DNA from: Bugula neritina
Lineage: Eukaryota; Bryozoa; Gymnolaemata; Cheilostomatida; Bugulidae
DNA length: 64,000 bases
Reading direction: 5' to 3'
Assembly (NCBI GenBank): GCA_964035545.1
Contig: OZ037767.1
Coordinates: forward strand, 16,177,498 to 16,241,497
A program made the position numbers and the translations under genes. The notes beneath the pieces are model-generated. The model was given only the letters and a program-made list of their open reading frames with translations. It made no database searches and was not told where the DNA came from. Shown piece after piece: positions 13,701 through 20,700 of this stretch (position 1 is the stretch's first letter; each line of letters starts with the position of its first letter).

Positions 13701-16444
13701 CAGGTGTGTCAGGGGTGGCAAGTGTATCAGGTGTGGAAAGTGTTTCAAGTGTGGCAGGGGGTGGCAGATGCGGCAGTGACACAACAGCCTGTACCTTATC
13801 AGAGTAGACTGAGAAGGCTGAATGTCGTCCAATGCTGACTTTTGGTGAATGCTGCTCGACATCAAGTGACGTCTGCTGCCCGAAGGCTGCCTCTACCTGT
13901 TTACATCCATGTGAGGGAGAAACAAATCTCTCGAGAGGCGCAATACCGGTATTCGGCTCATCAGTATAAATTTTAAAGTTAGAAGGTTTGAGGCTTGCGC
14001 TAACAGGTTCTTGGTCATCAACATAAACCTGGAAGTTTGATGGCTTTTGAATGGGAGCAGCAGGTTCTTGGAGTTCCTGGTCATCAACATAAACCTGGAA
14101 GCTTGATGGCTTTTGAATGGCATCTGCAGGTTCTTGGAGTTCTTGGTCATCAACATAAACCTGGAAGTTTGATGACTTTGGAACGGCAGCAGCAGTTTGC
14201 TGCTCAACATCAGCCCTTGCCAAAGCAGATAACCTACAAAGAGTATAAAACAGCTGAGAGAAGGAGACGCAAAGCCTTCCGAGTTTAAACACAAAGTTCA
14301 GTCAATCAATTCCAGTATTTGAGGAGTAAGACAATGACACAGACCAGGTCTAATGGGTCACACATTGCTAATGTGTCACACACAGCCAAAGTGTCACACA
14401 TTACTCAGGGGAGGGGGGCACATATTGCTAGTGTGCCACACACTACTAAGGTGTCACACATTACTAGAGTGTCACACATTGCAAGGGTCACACTTTGCTA
14501 AAGTGTCACACATTGCTAGGATGTCACACATTGCTAGGGTGTCACACATTGCTAGGATGTCACAATTTACTAAAGTGTCACACATTGCTAGGATGTCATA
14601 TATTGCTAGGGTGTTACATCCCGTTAGCCTGTGTCTAGTTCTCGGGAAGGACTCACCTAGTTGATGGTATTCTATCTATTTGAGAGTTCTGATTGGATGC
14701 ACTGAATGTTTGGTTATACAAGTCGTTCATCAGCCTGTCACAGTCTTGAGTCATTCCAAAAGGTGACATCTACAGCACACAAAACACAAAAGTAAAATCT
14801 GCAGCAAACAAGGTGTCAGCATTGTCTCAGCTTTTTAGCGGCATCAACTAACTACAAGTCTTGTCTATCTTGAACATAGTGACAGCCAGGCTCTGCACCA
14901 ATATGCGGGGGGGGGGGGCTGAGCAAGCTCACCTTGATGAAGGACTTCTTGGCACAAGATGTGTCTGGTGTGCGGTGTCTCTTTGAGCTCCTTACAGACG
15001 ACCCAGACTTGGGATCAGGAGTCCTGCAACAGAAAATATGTGTGAAACCAGACGTGAGAGCTAACTGTGAAGAGAGTAACTGAAGGTTGTTGACTAAACT
15101 TCCACGTACTTGTCATCCATCTGCTGAGAATGTGCTTCCTTGTTAGAGCCAGAGCAAGAGAGCTTGGTGTCAGTGGTGGATCCAGAGAGCTCAGGGCCAG
15201 TGGTGGATCCAGAGAGCTCAGGACCAGTGGTGGATCCAGAGAACTTAGGACCAGTGGTGGATCCAGAGAGCTCAGGGCCAGTGGTGGATCCAGAGATCCT
15301 GTGGTCAGTGGTGGATCCAGAGATCCTGTGGTCAGTGATGGATCCAGAGATCCTGTGGTCAGTGGTGGATCCAGAGAGACTGTGGTCAGTGGTGGATCTA
15401 GATGGCTTATCACTATAGAGTGCTGCCTGAGCTTTGGTTTCTTCCATAATTTGTTTCACCGTTTCAGATCTCAGTTCTGCCAACTCATCCCTAAAAGACT
15501 TCATACTACAAATAAAACATGTGACACAATTGGTACTCACAAACGGATAATATAGTTACAGCAATTTATCACACTGGTTCCACTTCCCTGCAATCATTAA
15601 ATCAACCAGCACTTTGTAGAAGCCATGAGTAAACAACTGCTAACTCGGATACAAAAATAATAATCAAGCATCAAATAGTAATATGTCAGCTAGTAAATGT
15701 GTCAACTTGTAAACGTGTTAACTAGTATATGTGTCAGCTAGTATATGTGTCAGCTAGTAAATGTGTCAGCAAGTAAATGTGTCAACTAGTATATGTGTCA
15801 GATAGTAAATGTGTCAACTAGTATATGTGTCAGCTAGTATATGTGTCAGCAAGTAAATGTGTCAACTAGTATATGTGTCAGATAGTATATTTGTAAGCTA
15901 GTAAATGTGTCAGCAAGTAAATATGTCAGCAAGTAAATGTGTCAGCTAGTAAATGTGTCAACTAGTAAATGAATCAGCTAGTATATGTGTAAGCTAGTAA
16001 ATGTGTCAGCAAGTAAATATGTCAGCAAGTAAATGTGTCAGCTAGTAAATGCGTCAGCTAGTAAATGCGTCAGCTAGTAAATGCGTTAACTAAGTAACAT
16101 CCCAATAACTTTGCTATATAAAAAGGTAAGCAACACATCACTTGGAATTATTGATGAGCAAAACAGTTGATAGAGTCAACAGCATAATAACAATGAAATA
16201 GAGAATTCAGACCCAAGTGGTGATAGGAACGTGTGTTTTACAAGAAGCTTTACTGCAACTGATGTGCTCCTCTCAACTAATTCTATGATTGAACAGCCCA
16301 GGTCATCTAGAGGTCAAAGAGTAGCCTCAACTCATAGTGTTCAGACTGTAAGCAGCACAACTCACTAAGTGTCCATCTCTGTGAGGAGCTGTGAGCTGAG
16401 TTTCTCCTGCACGGAGGCCAGGTGCTGGACAGCCTCAAGTGTTG
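4552..16444 (-). CDS. BUB1: BUB1-family mitotic checkpoint kinase, 5' end missing
   Basis: Sixteen exons, 5' to 3': 16444-16366, 15505-15110, 15023-14933, 14769-14657, 14233-13795, 13275-13226, 12802-12614, 11805-11549, 11432-11228, 7810-7696, 7443-7378, 6943-6657, 6538-6420, 5960-5789, 5030-4921, 4717-4552 (about 950 codons). All listed introns are GT-AG and phases agree, except between 11549 and 11432. The C-terminal part is a kinase domain of BUB1 type: glycine loop GVGGFAVAYKA, VAIK-like lysine in CVKAQKP, loop HGDIKPDN, DFG, and the BUB1-specific blocks around SCPWELY and GTTFTANNETEGF. The middle part has ABBA motifs, KEN and the QARLASTPF block, in the same order as human BUB1. Known family role: kinetochore kinase of the spindle assembly checkpoint, which phosphorylates histone H2A and inhibits Cdc20-APC/C. 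The N-terminal TPR and GLEBS regions are not seen. It might instead be an unsplit BUB1/BUBR1 ancestor-type gene; the missing N-terminus would decide. Confidence 0.92.
4921..5030 (-). CDS. BUB1: BUB1 exon, kinase C-lobe
   Basis: Acceptor CATATTTCAG, donor GTAGGCTTG. Encodes TDLFGILGTVYTLLFQNYM, equivalent to the human DYFGVAATVYCMLFGTYM block. It starts in phase 0 and ends with two bases of a split arginine codon. Confidence 0.93.
5066..5779. repeat. Minisatellite A, 22-bp unit, about 32 copies
   Basis: Tandem copies with core AGTAATACTAGCTGAGTAAT fill most of the intron between the exons ending at 5789 and starting at 5030. Variants are single-base changes and CAAG for CTAG. A shorter array of the same unit lies at 53390-53670 in the duplicated copy. 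Confidence 0.95.
5789..5960 (-). CDS. BUB1: BUB1 exon, DFG and activation segment
   Basis: Acceptor CCCGTGTAG, donor GTACTGTCTC. Encodes SIKLIDFGRGIDMSKFPRG, which includes the magnesium-binding DFG, and the BUB1-type activation segment TTFTANNETEGF, ending TQRPWTYQ. Human BUB1 has IDLGQSIDMKLFPKG here, so the fit is strong. Confidence 0.95.
5972..6378. repeat. Minisatellite B, 14-bp and 9-bp units
   Basis: The left part repeats AGAGTAGAGTATAC (14 bp). From about 6250 it turns into AGAGTATAC (9 bp), a shortened version of the same unit. It fills the intron between the catalytic-loop exon and the DFG exon. Confidence 0.95.
6420..6538 (-). CDS. BUB1: BUB1 exon, catalytic loop
   Basis: Acceptor GCTGTGTACAG, donor GTAAGTGTC. 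Encodes IPESLVMYVTIELLHAVEVM followed by CKIIHGDIKPDNILFCG. HGDIKPDN carries the catalytic aspartate and is identical to the human BUB1 loop. It joins in frame on both sides. Confidence 0.96.
6657..6943 (-). CDS. BUB1: BUB1 exon, kinase N-lobe
   Basis: Acceptor CTCTCTACGCAG, donor GTAAGCTGC. Encodes the ATP-lysine strand CVKAQKP, the family-specific SCPWELYICKEL helix, and FFSDGSLMVNELVPLGSLLN, equivalent to the human hinge segment containing NGSVLVGELYSYGTLLN. This combination separates BUB1 from general kinases. Confidence 0.95.
6964..7372. repeat. Minisatellite C, 19-bp unit, about 21 copies
   Basis: Copies of ATAAACATATAGTAGTAAT, with AGTAG varying to ACTAG and ACTGG, fill the intron between the glycine-loop exon and the N-lobe exon. 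The array stops a few bases from the splice donor at 7377. Confidence 0.95.
7378..7443 (-). CDS. BUB1: BUB1 exon, glycine-rich loop
   Basis: A 66-base exon with acceptor GTGTTTGTAG and donor GTAAGTTTA. With one base from the previous exon it encodes GVGGFAVAYKAIVISADRST, the ATP-binding glycine loop and following strand. Human BUB1 has GEGAFAQVYEA here. Confidence 0.92.
7515..7688. repeat. Minisatellite D, 15-19-bp CACCTGCACAGAGAG-type unit
   Basis: About ten imperfect copies around CACCTGCACACAGAGAG. On the gene's sense strand each copy reads like CTCTCTGTGCAGGTG, i.e. a pyrimidine tract, an AG and then a GT, so every copy resembles a splice acceptor. Confidence 0.85.
7696..7810 (-). CDS. 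BUB1: BUB1 exon before the kinase glycine loop
   Basis: Acceptor CACGTATCATAG, donor GTGAGTTCTT. Encodes VDITSYENVEVRKDSMPK and then SNLTVKLVSKLG, running directly into the glycine loop. Human BUB1 has a matching lead-in ending VYVHHLLGEG. Confidence 0.9.
7826..11209. repeat. Minisatellite E, 23-bp unit, about 147 copies
   Basis: A 3.4-kb array with core ATAGTATCATAGTATTAGA followed by ATAT or GTAT fills the intron between exons ending at 11228 and starting at 7810. Most copies differ by one base (AATATATAG or GTATATAG). Period is 23 bp almost throughout; a rare insertion is seen near 10400. On the gene's sense strand the consensus has neither GT nor AG. Confidence 0.97.
11228..11432 (-). 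CDS. BUB1: BUB1 exon, linker before kinase
   Basis: Open frame ending VQAKVLRK at donor GTGGGGCAAC, in frame with the next exon. Contains FIDPTNPFSESV, similar in position to the human segment FIVGNPWDDKLI. The best-looking acceptor (GTGATTTAG, exon start 11432) leaves the frame one base off from the previous exon; a weaker AG at 11416 would restore it. Confidence 0.8.
11549..11805 (-). CDS. BUB1: BUB1 exon, Ser/Thr-rich linker
   Basis: Acceptor TTGTTACTCAG, donor GTGAGTTTCT. Encodes a low-complexity serine/threonine-rich stretch (ATSSTRSHTGSSRNTTGSS and onward), likely disordered and a possible phosphorylation region. Joins the upstream exon in frame; the join to the downstream exon is not resolved. 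Confidence 0.75.
11826..12606. repeat. Minisatellite F, 21-bp unit, about 37 copies
   Basis: Copies of AGACTAAGAATAGCACACAG plus T. CACA varies to CATA and GTATA. On the sense strand each unit contains CTATTCTTAG, another acceptor-like string. Fills the intron upstream of the exon starting at 11805. Confidence 0.96.
12614..12802 (-). CDS. BUB1: BUB1 exon with LASTPF block
   Basis: Acceptor ATTCCTTGCAG, donor GTCAGCGTC. Encodes EVTECHTEFNFSQQARLASTPF, here cited in two parts: EVTECHTEF and NFSQQARLASTPF. Human BUB1 has DFTSAAQLASTPF at the matching place, after its KEN box. Frame joins on both sides. Confidence 0.88.
13226..13275 (-). CDS. BUB1: BUB1 mini-exon completing the KEN box
   Basis: A 50-base exon with acceptor CTTCTGTTTTAG and donor GTATGTTATC. 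It encodes ENQPARVPPQSTDTLQ. The upstream exon ends SVYSDK, so splicing creates SDKENQP: the lysine and the glutamate-asparagine of the KEN box lie on different exons. KEN boxes bind Cdc20/Cdh1. Confidence 0.88.
13455..13775. repeat. Minisatellite G, degenerate 18-bp unit
   Basis: Imperfect tandem copies of TGTCAAGTGTGGCAGGTG in the intron after the ABBA exon. Several copies are shortened or point-mutated, so it is older or less homogenised than arrays A, E and F. Confidence 0.85.
13795..14233 (-). CDS. BUB1: BUB1 exon with five ABBA-type motifs
   Basis: Acceptor CTCTTTGTAG, donor GTACAGGCTG; 439 bases, in frame with both neighbours. Three copies of FQVYVDDQE (at 14166-14146, 14100-14080, 14034-14014) lie in 66-bp/22-residue tandem repeats. 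FKIYTDE (13977-13957) follows, and FSVYSDK (13815-13795) runs into the KEN box of the next exon. All five fit the ABBA consensus F-x-[ILV]-[FY]-x-[DE], a Cdc20/Cdh1-binding motif; human BUB1 has a single FHVFED beside its KEN. Binding is inferred from the motif only. Confidence 0.9.
14345..14630. repeat. Minisatellite H, degenerate 18-bp unit
   Basis: Imperfect tandem copies of TGTCACACATTGCTAGGG, with ACTAAAG and GCTAGGA variants, in the intron upstream of the ABBA exon. Confidence 0.88.
14657..14769 (-). CDS. BUB1: BUB1 exon, MSPFGMTQDC segment
   Basis: Acceptor TGTGTGCTGTAG, donor GTGAGTCCTT. Encodes MSPFGMTQDCDRLMNDLYNQ and then TFSASNQNSQIDRIPST. It may correspond to the short conserved block before the ABBA/KEN region of human BUB1. 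Frames agree on both sides. Confidence 0.82.
14933..15023 (-). CDS. BUB1: BUB1 exon, basic Ser/Thr-Pro segment
   Basis: Acceptor TTTCTGTTGCAG, donor GTGAGCTTGC. Encodes TPDPKSGSSVRSSKRHRTPD then TSCAKKSFIK. The KRHRTPD string resembles a basic nuclear localisation signal next to a TP site. A run of G (about 14907-14918) lies in the intron just downstream. Confidence 0.82.
15110..15505 (-). CDS. BUB1: BUB1 exon with 9-residue coding repeats
   Basis: Acceptor TTTTATTTGTAG, donor GTACGTGGAAG. It starts with a helical stretch MKSFRDELAELRSETVKQI, then carries nine tandem 9-residue repeats of the type STTDHRISG or STTGPELSG, and ends QQMDDK. The joins to both neighbours keep frame. The repeats are hydrophilic and likely disordered. 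Confidence 0.85.
15165..15410. repeat. Minisatellite I, 27-bp unit inside a coding exon
   Basis: Nine copies of a 27-bp unit with invariant core GTGGATCCAGAGA. As 27 is a multiple of three, copy number can change without a frameshift. Two subtypes alternate in blocks: CTCAGGGCCA on the left and TCCTGTGGTCA on the right. Confidence 0.93.
15680..16090. repeat. Minisatellite J, 16-bp unit, about 25 copies
   Basis: Copies of AGCTAGTAAATGTGTC with AACTAGTATATG and AGCAAGTAAATA variants, in the intron between the exons ending at 16366 and starting at 15505. Confidence 0.93.
16366..16444 (-). CDS. BUB1: Most upstream BUB1 exon seen
   Basis: Donor GTGAGTTGTG. Encodes TLEAVQHLASVQEKLSSQLL then TEMDTY, where the final tyrosine codon is completed by the next exon. 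The 5' boundary is uncertain: AG at 16446-16445 or at 16435-16434 could serve. Both lie at the edge of a dispersed repeat that starts near 16435, so this exon's acceptor may be repeat-derived or the exon truncated. Confidence 0.7.
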
Positions 16445-17515
16445 CTATTATGTTAACAAAATTTAATCCATTTTTCTGTATTTTTATGTGTGAAATTATC
16501 ATATGAATGTAAATGTGTGATAGTCGAATTATAATATACAGAAGTTCAAAGTGTGCATCTGTTCTAACCATCAAACTGCCAAGTTTTATATGCTTTCAAG
16601 TTGAAATGTTTAAGTTTGCAAGTTGTTTTTGGTACCTATTTTAATACCTGAGCTATTTTCTCTACGTTGAAATTTGAAATTCTAACACATGCCAATATAA
16701 AAACAGCTCACAACATTTAGTACTGAGTGATTTCAATTACAAATTTTTAAAAGCTGTTTTATATTCTGTTACTTATATAGTTAGAATTCTCCTACTCTAT
16801 TAGCAGTTTAAATAGTTTAAACACTTTCTCACCTACTTTATTTCCCCGGCAAAATATTTCCATTATTTCAGTATCAGTTTTCAGTAATATATAATTCGTG
16901 AAATTTTCAGCTAAACAAATTAGTCTAGTTAGTCTTGCAAGTCAAAAAAAAGAAGGTGTAGCAATAATTCCGTATCCTAATTATTATGTAATAAGGTCCA
17001 CTTTCAAAAGACTCACGCCCTTGAAAAGGTGTATAATTACTGACCAATCAGAGAGGATTAAAATTTGAGAAACTCAGAAAGCTAAAAGTCAAAGGCTGTA
17101 ATTAAAGACTTACATAATAGAGTAGCTGTCATCAGCTGGTAATTACAGTCAGTTGTGGGTAATTTTTGTACTTGCATGTGAGCTGTATATCCAATGAAAT
17201 GAGTTTAACTTATACTAAATTTGATCCAGTAAATTTGTTTTTAAAGTTTAGGTCGCTTTTACCATCAAAGAATAATGCACCAACTATTCTTAATTATAGC
17301 AAATGAATTCCTGCAAAACTTTATTCTCCCAACCTTCATTTTTAGCTCTGATTTGTCAGGTTTAATTTTTAGCAATGTAATTGTACAAGTGTTACACCTA
17401 TTTTCAAACTTCCAAGTTTTATTTGAGAGAAAATATGGTTATAAAATACTAATAATAAAAATACGTTATACACACCATAAAACATACATTATACATAGTT
17501 GAACTGCTCAAAGCG
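16435..17515 (+). repeat. Dispersed repeat R1, copy a
   Basis: Begins TCAAGTGTTGCTATTATGTT and runs through blocks AGAGGATTAAAATTTGAGAA, ACTCAGAAAGC and AGAGAAAATATGGTTATA. The same blocks in the same order and orientation recur at about 39575-40600, 49540-51450 and 53695-55480. No open frame of note; presumably a non-autonomous element of unknown class. Confidence 0.8.
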
Positions 17516-17565
17516 TACCCTAATTCAAAAACAATTTGTTTTCTATAACAATATAACATATACTA

Positions 17566-17797
17566 TATAGGGGTAAGGGGGGGGGCACAACGGGCCGAAT
17601 TTTGCATTTGTTGCTCTCATTTGTCTGTTTTTCAAGTTACTAGTTCAATAATCTCTAGTCTTAATGCTGCATATGTTGTCTATTACAGGTATCAATTTGT
17701 TGTTTCTATCTTTCTCACAACTTTCAGAATAATGAAATGTTAACGACAAAAAAATCGGCCCGTTGTGCCCCGGTACCGGGGTACAATGGGACACAAC
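17566..17797. mobile_element. Small inverted-repeat element (GGGGCACAACGGGCCGA)
   Basis: The string GGGGCACAACGGGCCGA at about 17582-17598 is matched in inverse by TCGGCCCGTTGTGCCCC at 17755-17771, giving a 190-bp unit with terminal inverted repeats. A related string GTACAATGGGACACAAC follows at 17781, and CCCATTGTGCCCC and GACCGTTGTGCCC occur at about 18478 and 18830. The left flank AGGGGTAAGGGGG recurs inverted at 36880-36905. Likely a MITE family; class not determined. Confidence 0.55.
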
Positions 17798-20700
17798 AAA
17801 TATATTGAAATTTTGCGTATATTTTGTTACATTTGATCTTTATTTATTTAATATTACAAATAAATAAAGATTCTCTTTCAGATCTGCAGCAAAATTCATG
17901 TTTTAGCTGTACAGTTTGTGTTACTACGGTTAGCAGAGGAAGGCAAAATCAAACGCACGTCACTCGGTTCTGCAGTGCCATTATCATTACTGTTTAGAAC
18001 TAAAAATGTTCTGCTATTTTCACTTCAGAGCAAAATTTATCAAAAAAAAACTTTAGTAACGTGTACTACAAAAACCCGAGTAGACTTTTTTCTATGAACT
18101 GTAGCTAAGGTGCATGCATGACTGAGGTTTGTGACTGGAGTACGGAGGGGAGAGGGGAAGCAAATGAGCAAATCACAATTTATTTCAGTCAAATACATGT
18201 ATATTCTCTCAATGGTGTAATATATAATGATTATCATGACTATCTACTAGTAGCAACAGCAGAGTGTTTTGTATTATGTATAAAATTGCAAAGCTTTAAC
18301 CTCACCAGATGTATATATTAGGGGAGCTTCAACTTGTAGTTTTGTAGTCTTACCATGATGTCTTTGATATTTTACAAAAAGGTCAGAAATGGCTATATCT
18401 ATAGATTTTAGTAACAGTTCAACCAATTTTTTAGGCAAACAAACTAATAACAGTGATCAGGGTGCAATAATCAGGTGGCCCATTGTGCCCCGTGTGGCCA
18501 AATTGAGAATAAATGTGCCTCAAGGAAAATTTATTTCAGTGTTTGCTGTTATACTAGTTAAGCATTGTAGAGACAAGCAATGGCAACAATATTAGTAAAA
18601 TCTAAGCTTCTTGCCTTTGAGTGTAAAAAGTTATGAGGCTTTAACGACGTCCTAAAAAATTTACAAAAAGTAAGTAAAAACAGTTTTTTACTCGTCTTTT
18701 CAACAAGTATGTTCCGCAAGTGTTGAAACTACAAAAGCTGAATAATTATGTCAATATCTTTTTAGGAAAAAAAACCCACAACTCTAAGTTAATAAGTTCT
18801 CTCACAATTTGGCCGGCTTTTTGTACCCCTATGACCGTTGTGCCCAGTGCATCAGTCGGTCTTTTCAGCTCATTTGGCTGAAGAATTTTTAGGAGATAGG
18901 ACTCAAACAGACCACTGGACGTGCTAATCCACCCTGTCCTGATCAGGCCAAGCTGTCTTCAGCTGATTGGGCCCTGAGAGTTGAAGCAATAGGACAAAAG
19001 CTGTCCAAGAGAATTTTTCATAAATGTTGACCCGCTCAAGTCACTGCATTCAACAAATCAAATTTCTCAAATTTAACGTGTGCAGTCTATGCATGCATGT
19101 TGTTATGGCTACTGTAGTAAGCATGGAAACAGCATCTCTGAGAAGACAACTCCCATAGACACACCTTATTTATTAAATTGCTTGTCTAGCCCATTGAACT
19201 ATAAGGGTTATAGTTTCAGTTCAGTGGTCTAGCCTATATCTTGCCATTAATACTTTCCAAAACACAGAACACTGAGGATAATGCATTAACAGCTAATTGT
19301 CAATTTGTTTTACAATTAACTTTGCTCAGCAAGCCTTAATATATTAAATACCTCCGCAAAGCTACACAACATATTAAATATTAAATGCTGCTATGTGTTT
19401 TACACCCTGCATTCAACTGGCTACTATTTTATATAGATTTAGAGCCAATATCTATCTAGGATTGCACTTTATTTCGTAAAAAGGCTACTGCAATAGACAC
19501 AATGACAATACATCACTGGTTTAAAAATATGACTCTATTCTACTAGACTGTCTAATGCATAAGATTTTGGAGTTGTCTCACTATAGTACAATGATTATCT
19601 ACAAGAGTGTATACAAACTATCACTGAAAACAAATCACAGCATAAGTTTATTGCTATTAAAAGGTCTTTTTCCACAGCATATAATATTCTTTCCACATCA
19701 AACTTCTAGAATTTAACAGATGTTTTTTCTCTTGGTAGAAAACAGTTAACAGGTTGTTGTTCTCTCAAAGTCTACCTGAAAAGACAAATGCAAATGCAAA
19801 ACCTATCCTTTAAATAAAACCAGTATACAAAAGTGGTTGCCCAACCAGAAAAATTACTACTCTAATAAAACCTTTAGGGGAAGTTTTTAAATACATCTAT
19901 CAGCATGATGAAGCAGCTGCAGCAACAATCATTCACCTTGAAATAGTTAATAGTACAACGAAAAGGGCATGTGATATTTATGCTTATTGAATATTCAATT
20001 TGTAATTCATGACCCAAGCTTTCTACTTTCAGTGTATAATTACGACCACTAACACTTTTGTTGGCCAATTCTTAATTGAAACAGGAGGTTTTAAAATCAA
20101 GCATTCTTGCATGTCAAGTGGGAGTTGTCTGTCTTTTAAATAGTGCACACAAGTCAAACTATTTTAATTGGAATTTAATTAAAATCGTGATACCTTAAAA
20201 CTATGTCTTTCAATTTTACTATAAACTAAATGAACTGTACATTGTAAAAGATCTCTTTATAATTGCCAATAATTTCAAGATAGCCAATTATTTTGGGTTG
20301 ACACAACCGATATATACAAAATATGGCCCACAACAATAGCTTAGATAAAGCATCACAGCAATACGTTTTAATACTGTCATATTTTCCACAACTATTTTAA
20401 TATGAAAGTACCAAATAACAACAAAAATGCATGCTGATAAAAAGCGTTATTAAAAGCAATTTTTATGTAACTAATTTGAAGTTATCTAACCTTGCCCCAC
20501 TAGATGACAAAATAATGACATGGATAATAGGCAGCACCAAATGATGAGAGATAAAATCATTACTTTAATAATTACTGCATATAATTTTGGAGAAACTATA
20601 GGTAATTATTTAATAAACGCAACTGTACTGAAGTTGAAAATAGGCTTCCTACTATCTACTACTTCCTAACTGTATCATCATACAACTTGAGTCTCATTGA

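Noticed and set aside
15130-15555. Plus-strand open frames of GGSREL and VVDPESS repeats
   Set aside because: Antisense shadow of the coding minisatellite on the minus strand, which has matching splice sites and phases.
5066-16090. Tandem arrays considered as CRISPR
   Set aside because: Units are contiguous without unique spacers, and the DNA is eukaryotic with introns.
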